From assembly GCF_022267555.1 (NCBI RefSeq), contig NZ_CP073586.1:3514501-3578500 (forward strand): 64,000 bases of DNA, written 5' to 3'. Source of the stretch: Proteiniphilum propionicum. Lineage in GTDB: Bacteria; Bacteroidota; Bacteroidia; Bacteroidales; Dysgonomonadaceae. Below are positions 1-8,507 of this stretch, in pieces (the first letter of the stretch is position 1; each line of letters begins with the position of its first letter). The notes beneath the pieces were generated by a model. It was not told the DNA's origin. It was given only the letters and a program-made list of their open reading frames with translations, and searched no databases. The translations under genes and the position numbers were made by a program.

Positions 1-49
1 CGGCTAAAATAAACAGCGCCGCCAGAAGAAGAATTTTACGTAAATTCAT
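1..49 (-). CDS. N-terminus of an exported protein, cut by the window edge
   Basis: An ATG at 49 opens a minus-strand frame reading MNLRKILLLAALFILA up to the window edge. This is a positively charged start followed by a hydrophobic core, as in a signal peptide. A TATCTTTGC promoter box lies about 40 bases upstream. The protein cannot be identified from 16 residues. Confidence 0.55.
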   Translation of the reverse strand, partial: MNLRKILLLAALFILA

Positions 50-88
50 GAAACAATTTTGAACTGAATGATTAAATTTTTTTGAAAG

Positions 89-97
89 GCAAAGATA
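89..97 (-). promoter_or_regulatory. Bacteroidota -7 box for the truncated left-edge gene
   Basis: The minus strand reads TATCTTTGC, a perfect match to the Bacteroidota TAnnTTTG(C) -7 element, 40 bases ahead of the ATG at 49. No clear TTTG -33 element is seen at the usual 19-20 base spacing. Confidence 0.5.
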
Positions 98-444
98 CAA
101 AAAACAAACAAATCATTGAAATAGAAATGTTAATTTCCGAAATTTCCAATCATTCCCATCATCAGTCCGTAAAAAAATTTCGATAAACCACTTAATTTAC
201 CAATTATCCGCAAAACAAACATAAACCGTTTTCCTTTCGTGACTTTACGCAGGCTCGCTTAATCTACTAATAATCCTCAAAATAAACCCGATCAAGGGAA
301 ATAAGCTTTTTTTTGCTGATTGAATAATGAAAAAGGTCTCTGGGCTTCAATCTCACAGCTTTCTTTTGTTACGTAATACAAACAATAAAATCATATATTT
401 TAATAAACAGGCAGACATATATGAATAAATAGCCTAAAAAAACG
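98..444. other. AT-rich divergent intergenic region
   Basis: The spacer between the left-edge gene (minus) and typA (plus) is AT-rich and carries promoter boxes at both ends. No RNA gene, repeat or convincing small reading frame was seen in the middle. Confidence 0.5.
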
Positions 445-453
445 TATCTTTGC
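445..453 (+). promoter_or_regulatory. Bacteroidota -7 box for typA
   Basis: TATCTTTGC matches the Bacteroidota -7 consensus and lies 22 bases upstream of the typA ATG, giving a short leader. The -33 element is not obvious. Confidence 0.55.
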
Positions 454-474
454 GGAACAAAAAGATTGTTTTAA

Positions 475-2274
475 ATGCAGAATATCCGAAATATTGCTAT
501 TATAGCCCACGTAGATCACGGCAAAACCACCTTGGTTGACAAAATGCTTATGGCCGGGAATCTCTTCAGGGATAACCAACAGACCAATGCCCTTATACTC
601 GACAACAACGACCTGGAGCGTGAGCGGGGTATCACTATTTTATCAAAAAATGTATCCATCAGATATAACAACACAAAGATAAATATTATTGATACGCCGG
701 GACATGCCGACTTTGGCGGGGAGGTAGAGCGGGTGCTCAATATGGCTGACGGATGCCTCCTTGTTGTGGATGCTTTTGAAGGGCCCATGCCGCAGACGCG
801 CTTTGTATTGCAGAAAGCACTTGAGATAGGATTAAAACCGATTCTGGTGATAAACAAAGTGGATAAACCTAACTGTCGTCCAGAAGAGGTTCAGGAGAAG
901 GTGTTCGACCTGATGTTCAGTCTCGATGGTACCGAGGAACAGCTCGATTTCCCCACTCTTTACGGATCGGCAAAGCATGGATGGATGTCGAACGACTGGA
1001 AAAAGCCATCAGACAGTATCACTCCACTTCTTGATGCGATCATAAAGCATATCCCTGCCCCGAAAGTGCTGGAGGGGACGCCTCAGATGCTTATCACCTC
1101 TCTCGATTACTCAAACTACCTGGGACGTATTGCCGTGGGGCGTGTGCACCGCGGATCCATAAGCTTTAATAAAGATTATGCGCTTTGTAAACGTGACGGA
1201 ACTGTAAAAAAGATCCGAATAAAAGAGGTGGACCTTTTTGAGGGATTGGAACGTATTAAGGTTGAAGAAGCTACCTCAGGCGATATTTGCGCGCTTGTAG
1301 GTATTGAAGGGTTCGATATTGGCGACAGTATAACCGACCTGGAAAAACCCGACCCGCTTGATCCTATAGCTATCGATGAGCCTACAATGTCGATGTTATT
1401 CACTATAAACAATTCTCCCTTCTTCGGACAGGATGGAAAGTATGTAACTTCGCGCCATATATACGACCGGCTGATGCGCGAGCTCGACAAAAATCTGGCT
1501 CTTCGTGTTGAGGAGACCGAAAACTCTGATTCATGGATTGTTTACGGACGCGGTGTACTCCATCTCTCTGTCCTTATAGAGACCATGCGCCGCGAAGGTT
1601 ATGAACTGCAGGTAGGGCAGCCACAGGTGATAATCAAGGAGATAGGAGCCGAGAAACATGAGCCTGTTGAACAACTGACAGTTAACCTCCCTGAGGAGTC
1701 GGCCAGCAAGGTCATAGACGTAATTACCCGCCGCAAGGGCGAACTACTTACCATGGAAAATAAAGGAAATCGCATGCACATGGAGTTCATTATTCCGTCG
1801 CGAGGCATTATAGGCCTGAATAATATTGTTCTCACACTCTCTTCTGGTGAAGCTATCATGGCGCACCGCTTTCTGGAATTTCAGCCCTGGAAGGGAAATA
1901 TCGAGAAGAGACAAAACGGCTCCATCATTGCCGGGGAATCGGGAAATGCGTATGCTTACGCTTTGGACAAGTTGCAGGACAGAGGAAGATTCTTTATTGA
2001 ACCTCAGACTGATGTATATGCAGGACAGGTTGTAGGGGAGAACAATAAAGAGGGCGACCTGGTAGTCAACGTAACCAAATCAAAAAAGCTGACAAACGTT
2101 CGTGCGTCGGGAACCGACGACAAGGCACAACTGGCTCCTCCCGTTATTTTCAGCTTAGAGGAAGCACTTGAATATATCAAGGAAGATGAATATGTGGAGG
2201 TAACACCCAAGCATATGCGTATCCGCAAAATCATGCTGGACGAAACCGACCGAAAGCGGGTATCAAAAAAATGA
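475..2274 (+). CDS. typA: TypA/BipA ribosome-associated translational GTPase
   Basis: TypA/BipA is an EF-G-like GTPase that binds the ribosome and supports 50S assembly and stress adaptation. The 599 residues match the family length. G1 is AHVDHGKT at about 11-18, the G2 region RGIT is at about 51-54, G3 DTPGH starts at 73 and G4 NKVD is at 127-130. EF-G-like domains II, III and V and the BipA-specific C-terminus with KMRIRK-like basic residues follow. The gene stands alone on the plus strand behind its own -7 box and converges with folE, only 6 bases from its end. Family assignment is secure. Confidence 0.97.
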   Translation: MQNIRNIAIIAHVDHGKTTLVDKMLMAGNLFRDNQQTNALILDNNDLERERGITILSKNVSIRYNNTKINIIDTPGHADFGGEVERVLNMADGCLLVVDAFEGPMPQTRFVLQKALEIGLKPILVINKVDKPNCRPEEVQEKVFDLMFSLDGTEEQLDFPTLYGSAKHGWMSNDWKKPSDSITPLLDAIIKHIPAPKVLEGTPQMLITSLDYSNYLGRIAVGRVHRGSISFNKDYALCKRDGTVKKIRIKEVDLFEGLERIKVEEATSGDICALVGIEGFDIGDSITDLEKPDPLDPIAIDEPTMSMLFTINNSPFFGQDGKYVTSRHIYDRLMRELDKNLALRVEETENSDSWIVYGRGVLHLSVLIETMRREGYELQVGQPQVIIKEIGAEKHEPVEQLTVNLPEESASKVIDVITRRKGELLTMENKGNRMHMEFIIPSRGIIGLNNIVLTLSSGEAIMAHRFLEFQPWKGNIEKRQNGSIIAGESGNAYAYALDKLQDRGRFFIEPQTDVYAGQVVGENNKEGDLVVNVTKSKKLTNVRASGTDDKAQLAPPVIFSLEEALEYIKEDEYVEVTPKHMRIRKIMLDETDRKRVSKK

Positions 2275-2280
2275 TAAAGA

Positions 2281-2853
2281 CTATTTTATCAACGCGATAA
2301 ACTCCTCTCGCGTTCTCTGTTCACGAAACACGCCGGTGAAATCGGATGTAGTGGTTACAGAATGCTGTTTTTCCACACCCCTCATCTGCATGCACATATG
2401 CTGGGCTTCAATAACTACCATCACCCCCATAGGGTTCAGTGTTTTCTGAATGCACTCTTTTATTTGAGTGGTGAGTCGCTCCTGTACCTGTAAACGACGG
2501 GAATACACCTCAACAACACGGGCTATTTTGCTCAGTCCGGTAATGTAGCCATCGGGTATATAAGCAACGTGTGCCTTTCCAAAAAATGGGAGCATATGAT
2601 GTTCACACAATGAAAACAGGTCAATGTCCTTTACTATCACCATCTGCCGATAGTTTTCCCTGAACAGGGCGGAACGCAGTATCTCCTCCGGGTCCTGCCA
2701 ATATCCTCTGGTAAGATACTGCATGGCTTTTGCAACCCTTTCGGGTGTTTTAACAAGCCCCTCGCGGCCATCATTCTCTCCTAGAAGAGAAAGAATACCT
2801 CTCATATGATCCGCTATCACGGATCTGTTTTTTTCTATTTCTTCGGAAGACAT
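2281..2853 (-). CDS. folE: GTP cyclohydrolase I, first step of folate/pterin synthesis
   Basis: FolE converts GTP to 7,8-dihydroneopterin triphosphate. The 190 residues match type I enzymes. The zinc and active-site segment [19 protein letters not shown] and the later QERLT and HMCMQMRGV motifs (second zinc cysteine region) are all present. The start is 18 bases below the SPOR-domain gene on the same strand, so the two are probably co-transcribed. The gene converges on typA. Confidence 0.96.
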   Translation of the reverse strand: MSSEEIEKNRSVIADHMRGILSLLGENDGREGLVKTPERVAKAMQYLTRGYWQDPEEILRSALFRENYRQMVIVKDIDLFSLCEHHMLPFFGKAHVAYIPDGYITGLSKIARVVEVYSRRLQVQERLTTQIKECIQKTLNPMGVMVVIEAQHMCMQMRGVEKQHSVTTTSDFTGVFREQRTREEFIALIK

Positions 2854-2871
2854 CTCTTTTTGTTTCTACTG

Positions 2872-3405
2872 TTACTGACGATCATCACTTTCGAACGTCT
2901 TATTAATAGGAATTTTCACCTCATCCACTACAATATACATCTCTTTACCAAAAGAGGGAAACGCTCTTCTCAACTCTTTCATCATCTCTTCGGCCTGAGC
3001 CCTGTCTTCAAAATTACCGATACGTAAACGCCAAAACGGAGATTCAAACAGTACTACTGTCTCCTGACCGGGAAAAGCACTATTAATTAGCCCTTGCTTA
3101 TGGAGTGCCTCGTTTTTGGATGTACGCTGATTGTTTCCGGAAAAGGCCTGAATCTTGTAACCACGCATCTTATAATATTGAATTGAGCCATCAGCACTTG
3201 AATAGACAGTCCTGGGAGGTGCCATATGGCGTCCCAATATGTGTTTGATGCTCTCATCCTCGTAAATGGTAACACGTCCTTTACCCGGGACAATTGAATT
3301 CAACTCATTCAGTATTTCTTTCTTTTGCGAAGAATGCTGTGCCCCAGCTTCTGCAGAGAGAGATAACAACATAAAAATAGTTATTACATGAGGAAAATAG
3401 TTCAT
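2872..3405 (-). CDS. SPOR-domain exported protein
   Basis: This 177-residue protein has an N-terminal signal peptide (cleavage probably near AGAQ, residues 19-22) and a C-terminal region resembling a SPOR domain, with the segment RLRIGNFEDRAQAEEMMKEL. SPOR domains bind denuded peptidoglycan, often at the division site. The middle part (about 40-110) is low in recognisable features. It is 18 bases upstream of folE, with a possible -7 box at 3558-3566 just beyond the tpiA terminator. The cellular role is inferred from the domain only. Confidence 0.75.
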   Translation of the reverse strand: MNYFPHVITIFMLLSLSAEAGAQHSSQKKEILNELNSIVPGKGRVTIYEDESIKHILGRHMAPPRTVYSSADGSIQYYKMRGYKIQAFSGNNQRTSKNEALHKQGLINSAFPGQETVVLFESPFWRLRIGNFEDRAQAEEMMKELRRAFPSFGKEMYIVVDEVKIPINKTFESDDRQ

Positions 3406-3557
3406 ACGATTATTTTTATATAAACTCTTGATTTGGAACCTGAATCACTAATCATGAGATCTGAAATTTTTGAATTACAAATAAAGAGTGAAAAAACAAA
3501 AGTTTTTTGGTTCCATTAATAACTGAGTTTTTATTGCATCCTGTTAATTAATTTTCT

Positions 3558-3566
3558 GCAAAGGTA
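3558..3566 (-). promoter_or_regulatory. Possible -7 box for the SPOR-folE pair
   Basis: The minus strand reads TACCTTTGC, matching TAnnTTTGC, immediately after the T tract of the tpiA terminator. It would give a leader of about 150 bases to the SPOR gene. No -33 element was found at the standard distance. Confidence 0.35.
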
Positions 3567-3601
3567 AAAAAATACCACAGACCCATGAGGAATCTGTGGT
3601 A
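3564..3601 (-). terminator. Rho-independent terminator of tpiA
   Basis: On the minus strand TACCACAG pairs with CTGTGGTA around a short inner stem-loop, followed directly by seven T. It starts 17 bases after the tpiA stop codon. Confidence 0.8.
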
Positions 3602-3617
3602 AAATTCTGTTAATCGA

Positions 3618-4373
3618 TTAAAAAGCCTCAATAATAGGCAGGAATTTATTCACACCAAGTGATGCGCCGCCAATAAGTCCGCCATCAACGTCGGGATTTG
3701 AGAAAAGTTCCTTAGCATTGCCGGCATTGGCACTTCCTCCGTAAAGGATGGAGGTATTATCGGCAATTTTTTCTCCATATTTTTCTGACAGGGTTTTACG
3801 TATGAAAGCGTGCATTTCCTGAGCCTGCCCGGCAGTAGCTGTTTTACCAGTGCCTATTGCCCACACCGGTTCATATGCCAGTATAATCTTAGTAAAATCT
3901 TCCGGCGAAAGATCAAAAAGCGATGATTCAACCTGCGACTTAACTACGTCGAAATGTCTCCCCGATTCCCTCTCTTGCAGTACCTCCCCAACACAGAAAA
4001 TTGGGGTAAGGCCATTAGCTAGCGCCAACAACACTTTTTCCTTCAGTATCTCCGGCGTTTCGTGGTAGTATGCACGACGTTCGCTATGCCCCAAAATCAC
4101 ATATTTTGCACCTGTTGATGCTACCATCTCTGCAGACACCTCACCGGTATAAGCTCCGGAAGCTTTATCGGCACAATTCTGTGCGGCTACACCTATTTTA
4201 GTAGTATCTACACTGGCTACTACACTAGCAAGGTGGATAAACGGTGTTCCTATTACCACATCGCAATTCACTGTTTTACCTTTTAGTGCTTCATTCAATT
4301 CCTTTGCCAGTTCAAGGCCTTCCTGCAGGTTTTTATTCATTTTCCAGTTACCTGCCACAATGTTTTTTCTCAT
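3618..4373 (-). CDS. tpiA: Triosephosphate isomerase
   Basis: TpiA interconverts dihydroxyacetone phosphate and glyceraldehyde 3-phosphate in glycolysis. The 251 residues match the family. Visible active-site parts are NWKMN near the N-terminus (catalytic Lys), GHSERR (catalytic His) and [14 protein letters not shown] (catalytic Glu and loop 6), followed by the phosphate-binding GGSA and GGLIGGASL loops. It lies 26 bases downstream of the DoxX/MauE gene on the same strand and ends at a clear terminator. Confidence 0.97.
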   Translation of the reverse strand: MRKNIVAGNWKMNKNLQEGLELAKELNEALKGKTVNCDVVIGTPFIHLASVVASVDTTKIGVAAQNCADKASGAYTGEVSAEMVASTGAKYVILGHSERRAYYHETPEILKEKVLLALANGLTPIFCVGEVLQERESGRHFDVVKSQVESSLFDLSPEDFTKIILAYEPVWAIGTGKTATAGQAQEMHAFIRKTLSEKYGEKIADNTSILYGGSANAGNAKELFSNPDVDGGLIGGASLGVNKFLPIIEAF

Positions 4374-4399
4374 ACAATCAATATATAATTAATAAAAAA

Positions 4400-5704
4400 T
4401 TATTCCACTTTTTTCCGGACTAACATTTTTCGATCGCCCAATTTTATCAGTAAAAGAGGTATCAAAAAAAGAAGTGCTATAATGAACAACTTCACTGTTC
4501 CCGTTGTTCCCGTATTATTCAACTCAGCTATAATGTCAGTCTGCTCAGCGACTGAGGCCATATCGCCAATTAACGGCACGCTGCTGTCGTCCCATTTATT
4601 GATAACCGTGCCCCCTTTCAACAATATTAGTCCGGGATTGGAGCGAATCATCGTCTCCAGTACCTTTTCATCGGAATGACAAAACTGAAAACCGCTTCTG
4701 TTCGACTTCTCCCAATTTTCCACAACATCGGTGCCAGATGAGGTAATCAGATAAAAAGGCCAACCGTTATCAATTGCATAGGTGCTAACCTTTTTAAACC
4801 GGTTTAAATGCTTCATATTCATCTCTTCGAGAGAAGAGGCGACCATAAGGAAAAGATATGAAGGCTCGGAAAGAATAATATCAGTGATATCGCTGCCGAT
4901 ATTCCATGAACCGGATGATTCGTCGTAATATAAAGCGTCCACTGAAAAATCCTCTATTTTAGGTTTTTCACCCTCTTTCACAAGGTGAGTCTTCATATCC
5001 ACGTATGTCCAGGTGGAGTCGTTCCACGGATAGTTCTCTTCAGTAAATTCTTGTTGTACACCGTTCTTACTATAGAGAAATATAGTTTCATAAATATCGG
5101 CTTTCTCAGGATCAACATGCATCTGTTCAGGTATATTGGCTCCTATTCGGTAAGGCCTAAAATCAAATACCGGAAGCTTATAAATATTATAGAGAGCAAA
5201 AAACAATACAAAAAGAGCTGTGAACAGAACTGCAAGGGGAGCTGTTTTCAATGAAAACAGAGTATTTATAAGCTTCCACTTTGCAATAAGCAAGACAGTA
5301 CCAGCAAGAAGAACAATATTCTTGTAAAAAGTATTCCAATTACTAATAATAAATGCATCACCGAAACACCCGCAATCTTCAACAGGGTTGGTTACGGCTA
5401 TCCACAAAGTGAGCGGAGTGAAGAACAACATGAACAGACCTGTAAAGCGGGTTGTCCACTTACTGTAAACCCCAAGCAGAAGGAGAACACCCAACAAGAA
5501 TTCTGACACAATAATTAAGAGCGCGACAGGTAAAGCAAGTGAAAAAACTTCAGTTAAATTTAACTCTATAAGGTAATCCTGTATCTTGTAGGTAAATCCC
5601 ATAGGATCGACAGCTTTCACAAAACCCGATAAAACAAACGTTGCCCCCACAATAATGCGGGACAATTCCACAAAGATATTCACTGTTTTACTGGTTGCCT
5701 TCAT
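4400..5704 (-). CDS. DoxX/MauE-type membrane protein, BT_3928-like
   Basis: This 434-residue protein has an N-terminal DoxX/MauE-like four-helix membrane module (about 1-165) containing the paired cysteines of NPVEDCGCFGD between the second and third helices. A further helix follows, then a soluble exported region (about 195-405) and a final helix. The MauE resemblance suggests a role in thiol-disulfide electron transfer across the membrane, but this is inference. Related Bacteroidales proteins are usually found next to tpiA and DUF1599 genes, as here. It is probably co-transcribed with tpiA. Confidence 0.75.
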   Translation of the reverse strand: MKATSKTVNIFVELSRIIVGATFVLSGFVKAVDPMGFTYKIQDYLIELNLTEVFSLALPVALLIIVSEFLLGVLLLLGVYSKWTTRFTGLFMLFFTPLTLWIAVTNPVEDCGCFGDAFIISNWNTFYKNIVLLAGTVLLIAKWKLINTLFSLKTAPLAVLFTALFVLFFALYNIYKLPVFDFRPYRIGANIPEQMHVDPEKADIYETIFLYSKNGVQQEFTEENYPWNDSTWTYVDMKTHLVKEGEKPKIEDFSVDALYYDESSGSWNIGSDITDIILSEPSYLFLMVASSLEEMNMKHLNRFKKVSTYAIDNGWPFYLITSSGTDVVENWEKSNRSGFQFCHSDEKVLETMIRSNPGLILLKGGTVINKWDDSSVPLIGDMASVAEQTDIIAELNNTGTTGTVKLFIIALLFLIPLLLIKLGDRKMLVRKKVE

Positions 5705-5723
5705 TCGAATTTATCTAAACTCT

Positions 5724-6275
5724 TCACTCTTTTTTACCGTCAAAATGAAGTTTAATCAAGCCAAAAACAGCATAATTAACCATATCTTTATAGTTAGCAT
5801 CTATCCCTTCGGAGATAAGTGTTTCCCCGTAATGGCTCTCTATCTTTTTTATGCGATAAATCTTCGTGAGGATAAGATCGGTATAGGAACTTACGCGCAT
5901 GCTTCTCCAAGCCTCATCGTAATCATGATTTTTAGCACTCATAAGGTTTTTCGTTTCTGCAACGTAGCCATCGTAAAGTTCTAGAGCCCTTTCTGGTGTA
6001 ATATCAACGTCATCCGAATATCCCATTTGAAGCTGGATAAGTCCGATAATACCATAATTTACAATGCCAATATATTCAGGAAAGACACCTTCATTCACCT
6101 TGTTCATTTTTTTAACTTCGAGTGTACGGATGCGGTTTGCTTTGATAAAAATCTGATCGGTAACAGACTCCGGGCGGAGTATACGCCATGATGCCCCATA
6201 ATCCTGTAATTTTTTGGCAAATATCTCTCGACATATAGCTATTACTTCGTCAAATTGTCTACTGGTTACATCCAT
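5724..6275 (-). CDS. DUF1599 protein with an internally duplicated domain
   Basis: The product is 183 residues when started at the ATG at 6275. A longer frame from 6326 is rejected because it would begin upstream of the promoter box at 6314-6321. The protein holds two copies of one unit: YGASWRILRPESVTDQIF...VNYGIIGLIQLQ and YDEAWRSMRVSSYTDLIL...VNYAVFGLIKLH. This family has been called a nucleotide-modification-associated domain, but the biochemical role is not known to me. It lies upstream of the DoxX and tpiA genes and is probably in the same transcript. Confidence 0.75.
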   Translation of the reverse strand: MDVTSRQFDEVIAICREIFAKKLQDYGASWRILRPESVTDQIFIKANRIRTLEVKKMNKVNEGVFPEYIGIVNYGIIGLIQLQMGYSDDVDITPERALELYDGYVAETKNLMSAKNHDYDEAWRSMRVSSYTDLILTKIYRIKKIESHYGETLISEGIDANYKDMVNYAVFGLIKLHFDGKKE

Positions 6276-6313
6276 TGTGAATTGTGCAAATTGTTTAACA
6301 TATAATATCCAAA

Positions 6314-6321
6314 CAAAGATA
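6314..6321 (-). promoter_or_regulatory. -7 box ahead of the DUF1599-DoxX-tpiA genes
   Basis: The minus strand reads TATCTTTG, a full match to the -7 consensus, 38 bases above the ATG at 6275. It decides the start of the DUF1599 gene. Confidence 0.5.
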
Positions 6322-6327
6322 ATCAAA

Positions 6328-6361
6328 AAAAAGGTACAAGTCAGAAATCTTGTACCTTTTT
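6328..6361 (-). terminator. Rho-independent terminator of the M23 peptidase gene
   Basis: AAAAAGGTACAAG at 6328-6340 is perfectly complementary to 6349-6361, with an 8-base loop. On the minus strand the 3' arm runs into a T tract. It lies 27 bases after the peptidase stop. Confidence 0.85.
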
Positions 6362-6387
6362 CTATAAAACCGCCAGGTCTGTAAATG

Positions 6388-7404
6388 TCAGGAAATGCGG
6401 ATTGACCTTCCTATACGTAATGTTGTCCTGGTATTCATATTATTCAACGTGCAGAGCTTATTGACAGATACACCATATTTTCTGGCAATGGCACCAAGAG
6501 TATCTCCTTTTTTAATACGGTGGTATTTAACATCTCCAGATACATATTTGTTAGGTGCATCGGCTACGGCTTTACCAGCCGGAGAGTTATTTGACACAAG
6601 AACCCTGCTGCTGTTTGATGTTTTCCGGTAACTGGAATTAGTCACCAGATATTCATCGCGGTGTGTTACCTTGTTCTGAAAATCTATAATGAAATTGGGG
6701 TTGATTGGCTTGCCAAGAAAACGTGTTTCGAAGTGAAGGTGAGATCCGAATGATCGCCCTGTATTGCCTGCCAGGCCGATAGGCTGACCAGATAGGACAA
6801 AATCATTTTCATCGACAAGAAATTTAGATAGGTGGCCATAAACAGTCTCCAAGCCATTCACATGTCTGATTACAACATAATAGCCATATCCTCCTCTTTC
6901 ATATTGCTTTACCCTTACCTTACCATCGAAAGCAGCATAAATTGTGTCACCGGTATGGGCTTTCAGGTCTATTCCATAGTGATAGCGACGACTTCCTCTT
7001 CTGCCAAAATTCGAGGTCATATGACCATCAACCGGCATTGTAAAATTTTCCAGATCCACTATGAATGTGTCGGGGGCATTTTTCAGACTTCCGTAGATAT
7101 TCACGTGTCTGTTGATCCACATGCCTTCATAAATATCATCTGCAGGAATTTCGTCGGGATTGAACTCTTCTCTGCTCTCTTCAACTTCCTCCAAAATAGA
7201 CAGATCCATCTTAAGTTTTAATCCGTCGGCAAATAATCCCGGCTGATCACTTAGGCTGGAACTGTGTAACTGTCTATAAGACACTTCCGGCCTGGATTTG
7301 CCGGAAGATTCCGAAGCAGATTGAGAGAAAGCATTCAGCGTTACGAACACCAGTGCTGCCGATAATATGCTCTTTGCTTTAATAAAAAAATGCTCTGTCT
7401 CCAT
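6388..7404 (-). CDS. Exported M23 metallopeptidase with C-terminal LysM domain
   Basis: This is a peptidoglycan endopeptidase or an LytM-like activator acting in the periplasm. The 338 residues begin with a signal peptide (hydrophobic stretch about 10-27). The M23 domain (about 125-235) shows the zinc ligand pattern HYGIDL and the HLHFE motif, with GHLSKF between them. A LysM domain at the C-terminus (from YHRIKKGDTLGAIARKYGV) would anchor it to peptidoglycan. All catalytic ligands appear intact, so it is probably active. It is followed by its own terminator. Confidence 0.9.
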   Translation of the reverse strand: METEHFFIKAKSILSAALVFVTLNAFSQSASESSGKSRPEVSYRQLHSSSLSDQPGLFADGLKLKMDLSILEEVEESREEFNPDEIPADDIYEGMWINRHVNIYGSLKNAPDTFIVDLENFTMPVDGHMTSNFGRRGSRRYHYGIDLKAHTGDTIYAAFDGKVRVKQYERGGYGYYVVIRHVNGLETVYGHLSKFLVDENDFVLSGQPIGLAGNTGRSFGSHLHFETRFLGKPINPNFIIDFQNKVTHRDEYLVTNSSYRKTSNSSRVLVSNNSPAGKAVADAPNKYVSGDVKYHRIKKGDTLGAIARKYGVSVNKLCTLNNMNTRTTLRIGRSIRIS

Positions 7405-7455
7405 TGCTACCTTACTGATTTAAAATAATTCATATCAGAATATTTAATTTCGCAA

Positions 7456-7917
7456 TTATGATTCATCGTTCGCGTAAATATACGGATCAAGAAACTGGTT
7501 GTAACTAAAAATCTCATCGTCCGAGAAAAAGCGTTTCAGTTCAGCATCTGCAGTTTCCGGTGAATCGGATGCATGCACAATATTTTCCTGTATACTATTA
7601 CAGAAATCACCTCTTATTGTGCCGGGTTGCGCCTCTCTCCCATTTGTCACACCGGTCAGTTTCCGTACTACATTTACTGCATCAACACCCTTTAGAGCCA
7701 TCACTACAACAGGGCTTGCCTGCATAGAATTTTTAATGCGGCAAAAAAACGGCTTGTCTACTAAGTGTGAATAATGTTCCCGCAATTTCTCATCGGTCAT
7801 CCGTACCATCTTCATTGCGACAATCTGAATTCCTTTCTTTTCGAAGCGTGAAATAACCTCTCCGATGATCCCGCGTTGAACTGCTGATGGTTTTAGAATT
7901 ACTAGTGTAATCTCCAT
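7456..7917 (-). CDS. ndk: Nucleoside diphosphate kinase
   Basis: Ndk transfers the gamma phosphate of ATP to nucleoside diphosphates through a phosphohistidine. The 153 residues match the family. The N-terminal TLVILKPSAVQRG and the catalytic His segment NIVHASDSPE are present (family consensus NxxHGSD, so Ala replaces Gly next to the His). It is 51 bases upstream of the M23 gene on the same strand and divergent from the DUF2723 gene. Confidence 0.96.
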   Translation of the reverse strand: MEITLVILKPSAVQRGIIGEVISRFEKKGIQIVAMKMVRMTDEKLREHYSHLVDKPFFCRIKNSMQASPVVVMALKGVDAVNVVRKLTGVTNGREAQPGTIRGDFCNSIQENIVHASDSPETADAELKRFFSDDEIFSYNQFLDPYIYANDES

Positions 7918-8442
7918 GAATAATAAACTATTACAAATAATAAACTATTACGAAAATGACCTTTTAATTATTGATTTTTTTCCTTAATCATCGTCAAAGT
8001 AAACTTTTTATTATTTCTCTTCCAAATATTTTATCCTCTTTTTTTCAAATCAAAATCATTCAATAAAAAAACAAATGTATTATTTGCCTGTATATCTGTT
8101 TGTTAACCAAATATATGTTATAAAACATATTCTCTTGATATTAAGCGCACTAAACATTAATTAACTATTGTTTAACATCTCCAATATTAGTTTTATCTTC
8201 CATGAATTGAGAACGAAATTCAAACCCTAAACCTTACCTTGAATTGCAGGGTAAGAAGTTTTGTCCTTCAAATATTGTGACCAGGAAAAATTACAAGTGC
8301 AACTTATCTCCAGATGCGTAAAAGAGTGAACAAAATAATATGCCGCGACAATGGCGTCAGGAAAAACCTACAGATTTACATATTTTAAACAATTTATCAT
8401 CAAATGCTTTTTATATACTGAATCAAAATAAATAGTTTTCAG
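7918..8442. other. Divergent intergenic region between ndk and the DUF2723 gene
   Basis: This is AT-rich sequence. A weak -7-like box (CAAAGTA on the plus strand at 7995-8001) could serve ndk. Only the DUF2723 promoter box at the right end looks convincing. No RNA gene, repeat or well supported small gene was seen; a 25-codon frame opening at 8314 has no supporting evidence. Confidence 0.4.
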
Positions 8443-8450
8443 TATCTTTG
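8443..8450 (+). promoter_or_regulatory. -7 box of the DUF2723 gene
   Basis: TATCTTTG, followed by C, matches the Bacteroidota -7 consensus and lies 57 bases ahead of the preferred ATG at 8508. Confidence 0.5.
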
Positions 8451-8507
8451 CTCAAATTTTGCAAAAGATCCGTATGATTCAGTTTGAGATCAGGAATTAA
8501 AAAATCA

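Noticed and set aside
8314-8391. 25-codon frame upstream of the DUF2723 gene
   Set aside because: It lies before the -7 box of that gene, with no promoter, homolog or codon bias to support it.
8484-8507. TTG start extending the DUF2723 protein by eight residues
   Set aside because: ATG codons at 8508 and 8517 are better starts, and the extension adds charged residues before the first helix.
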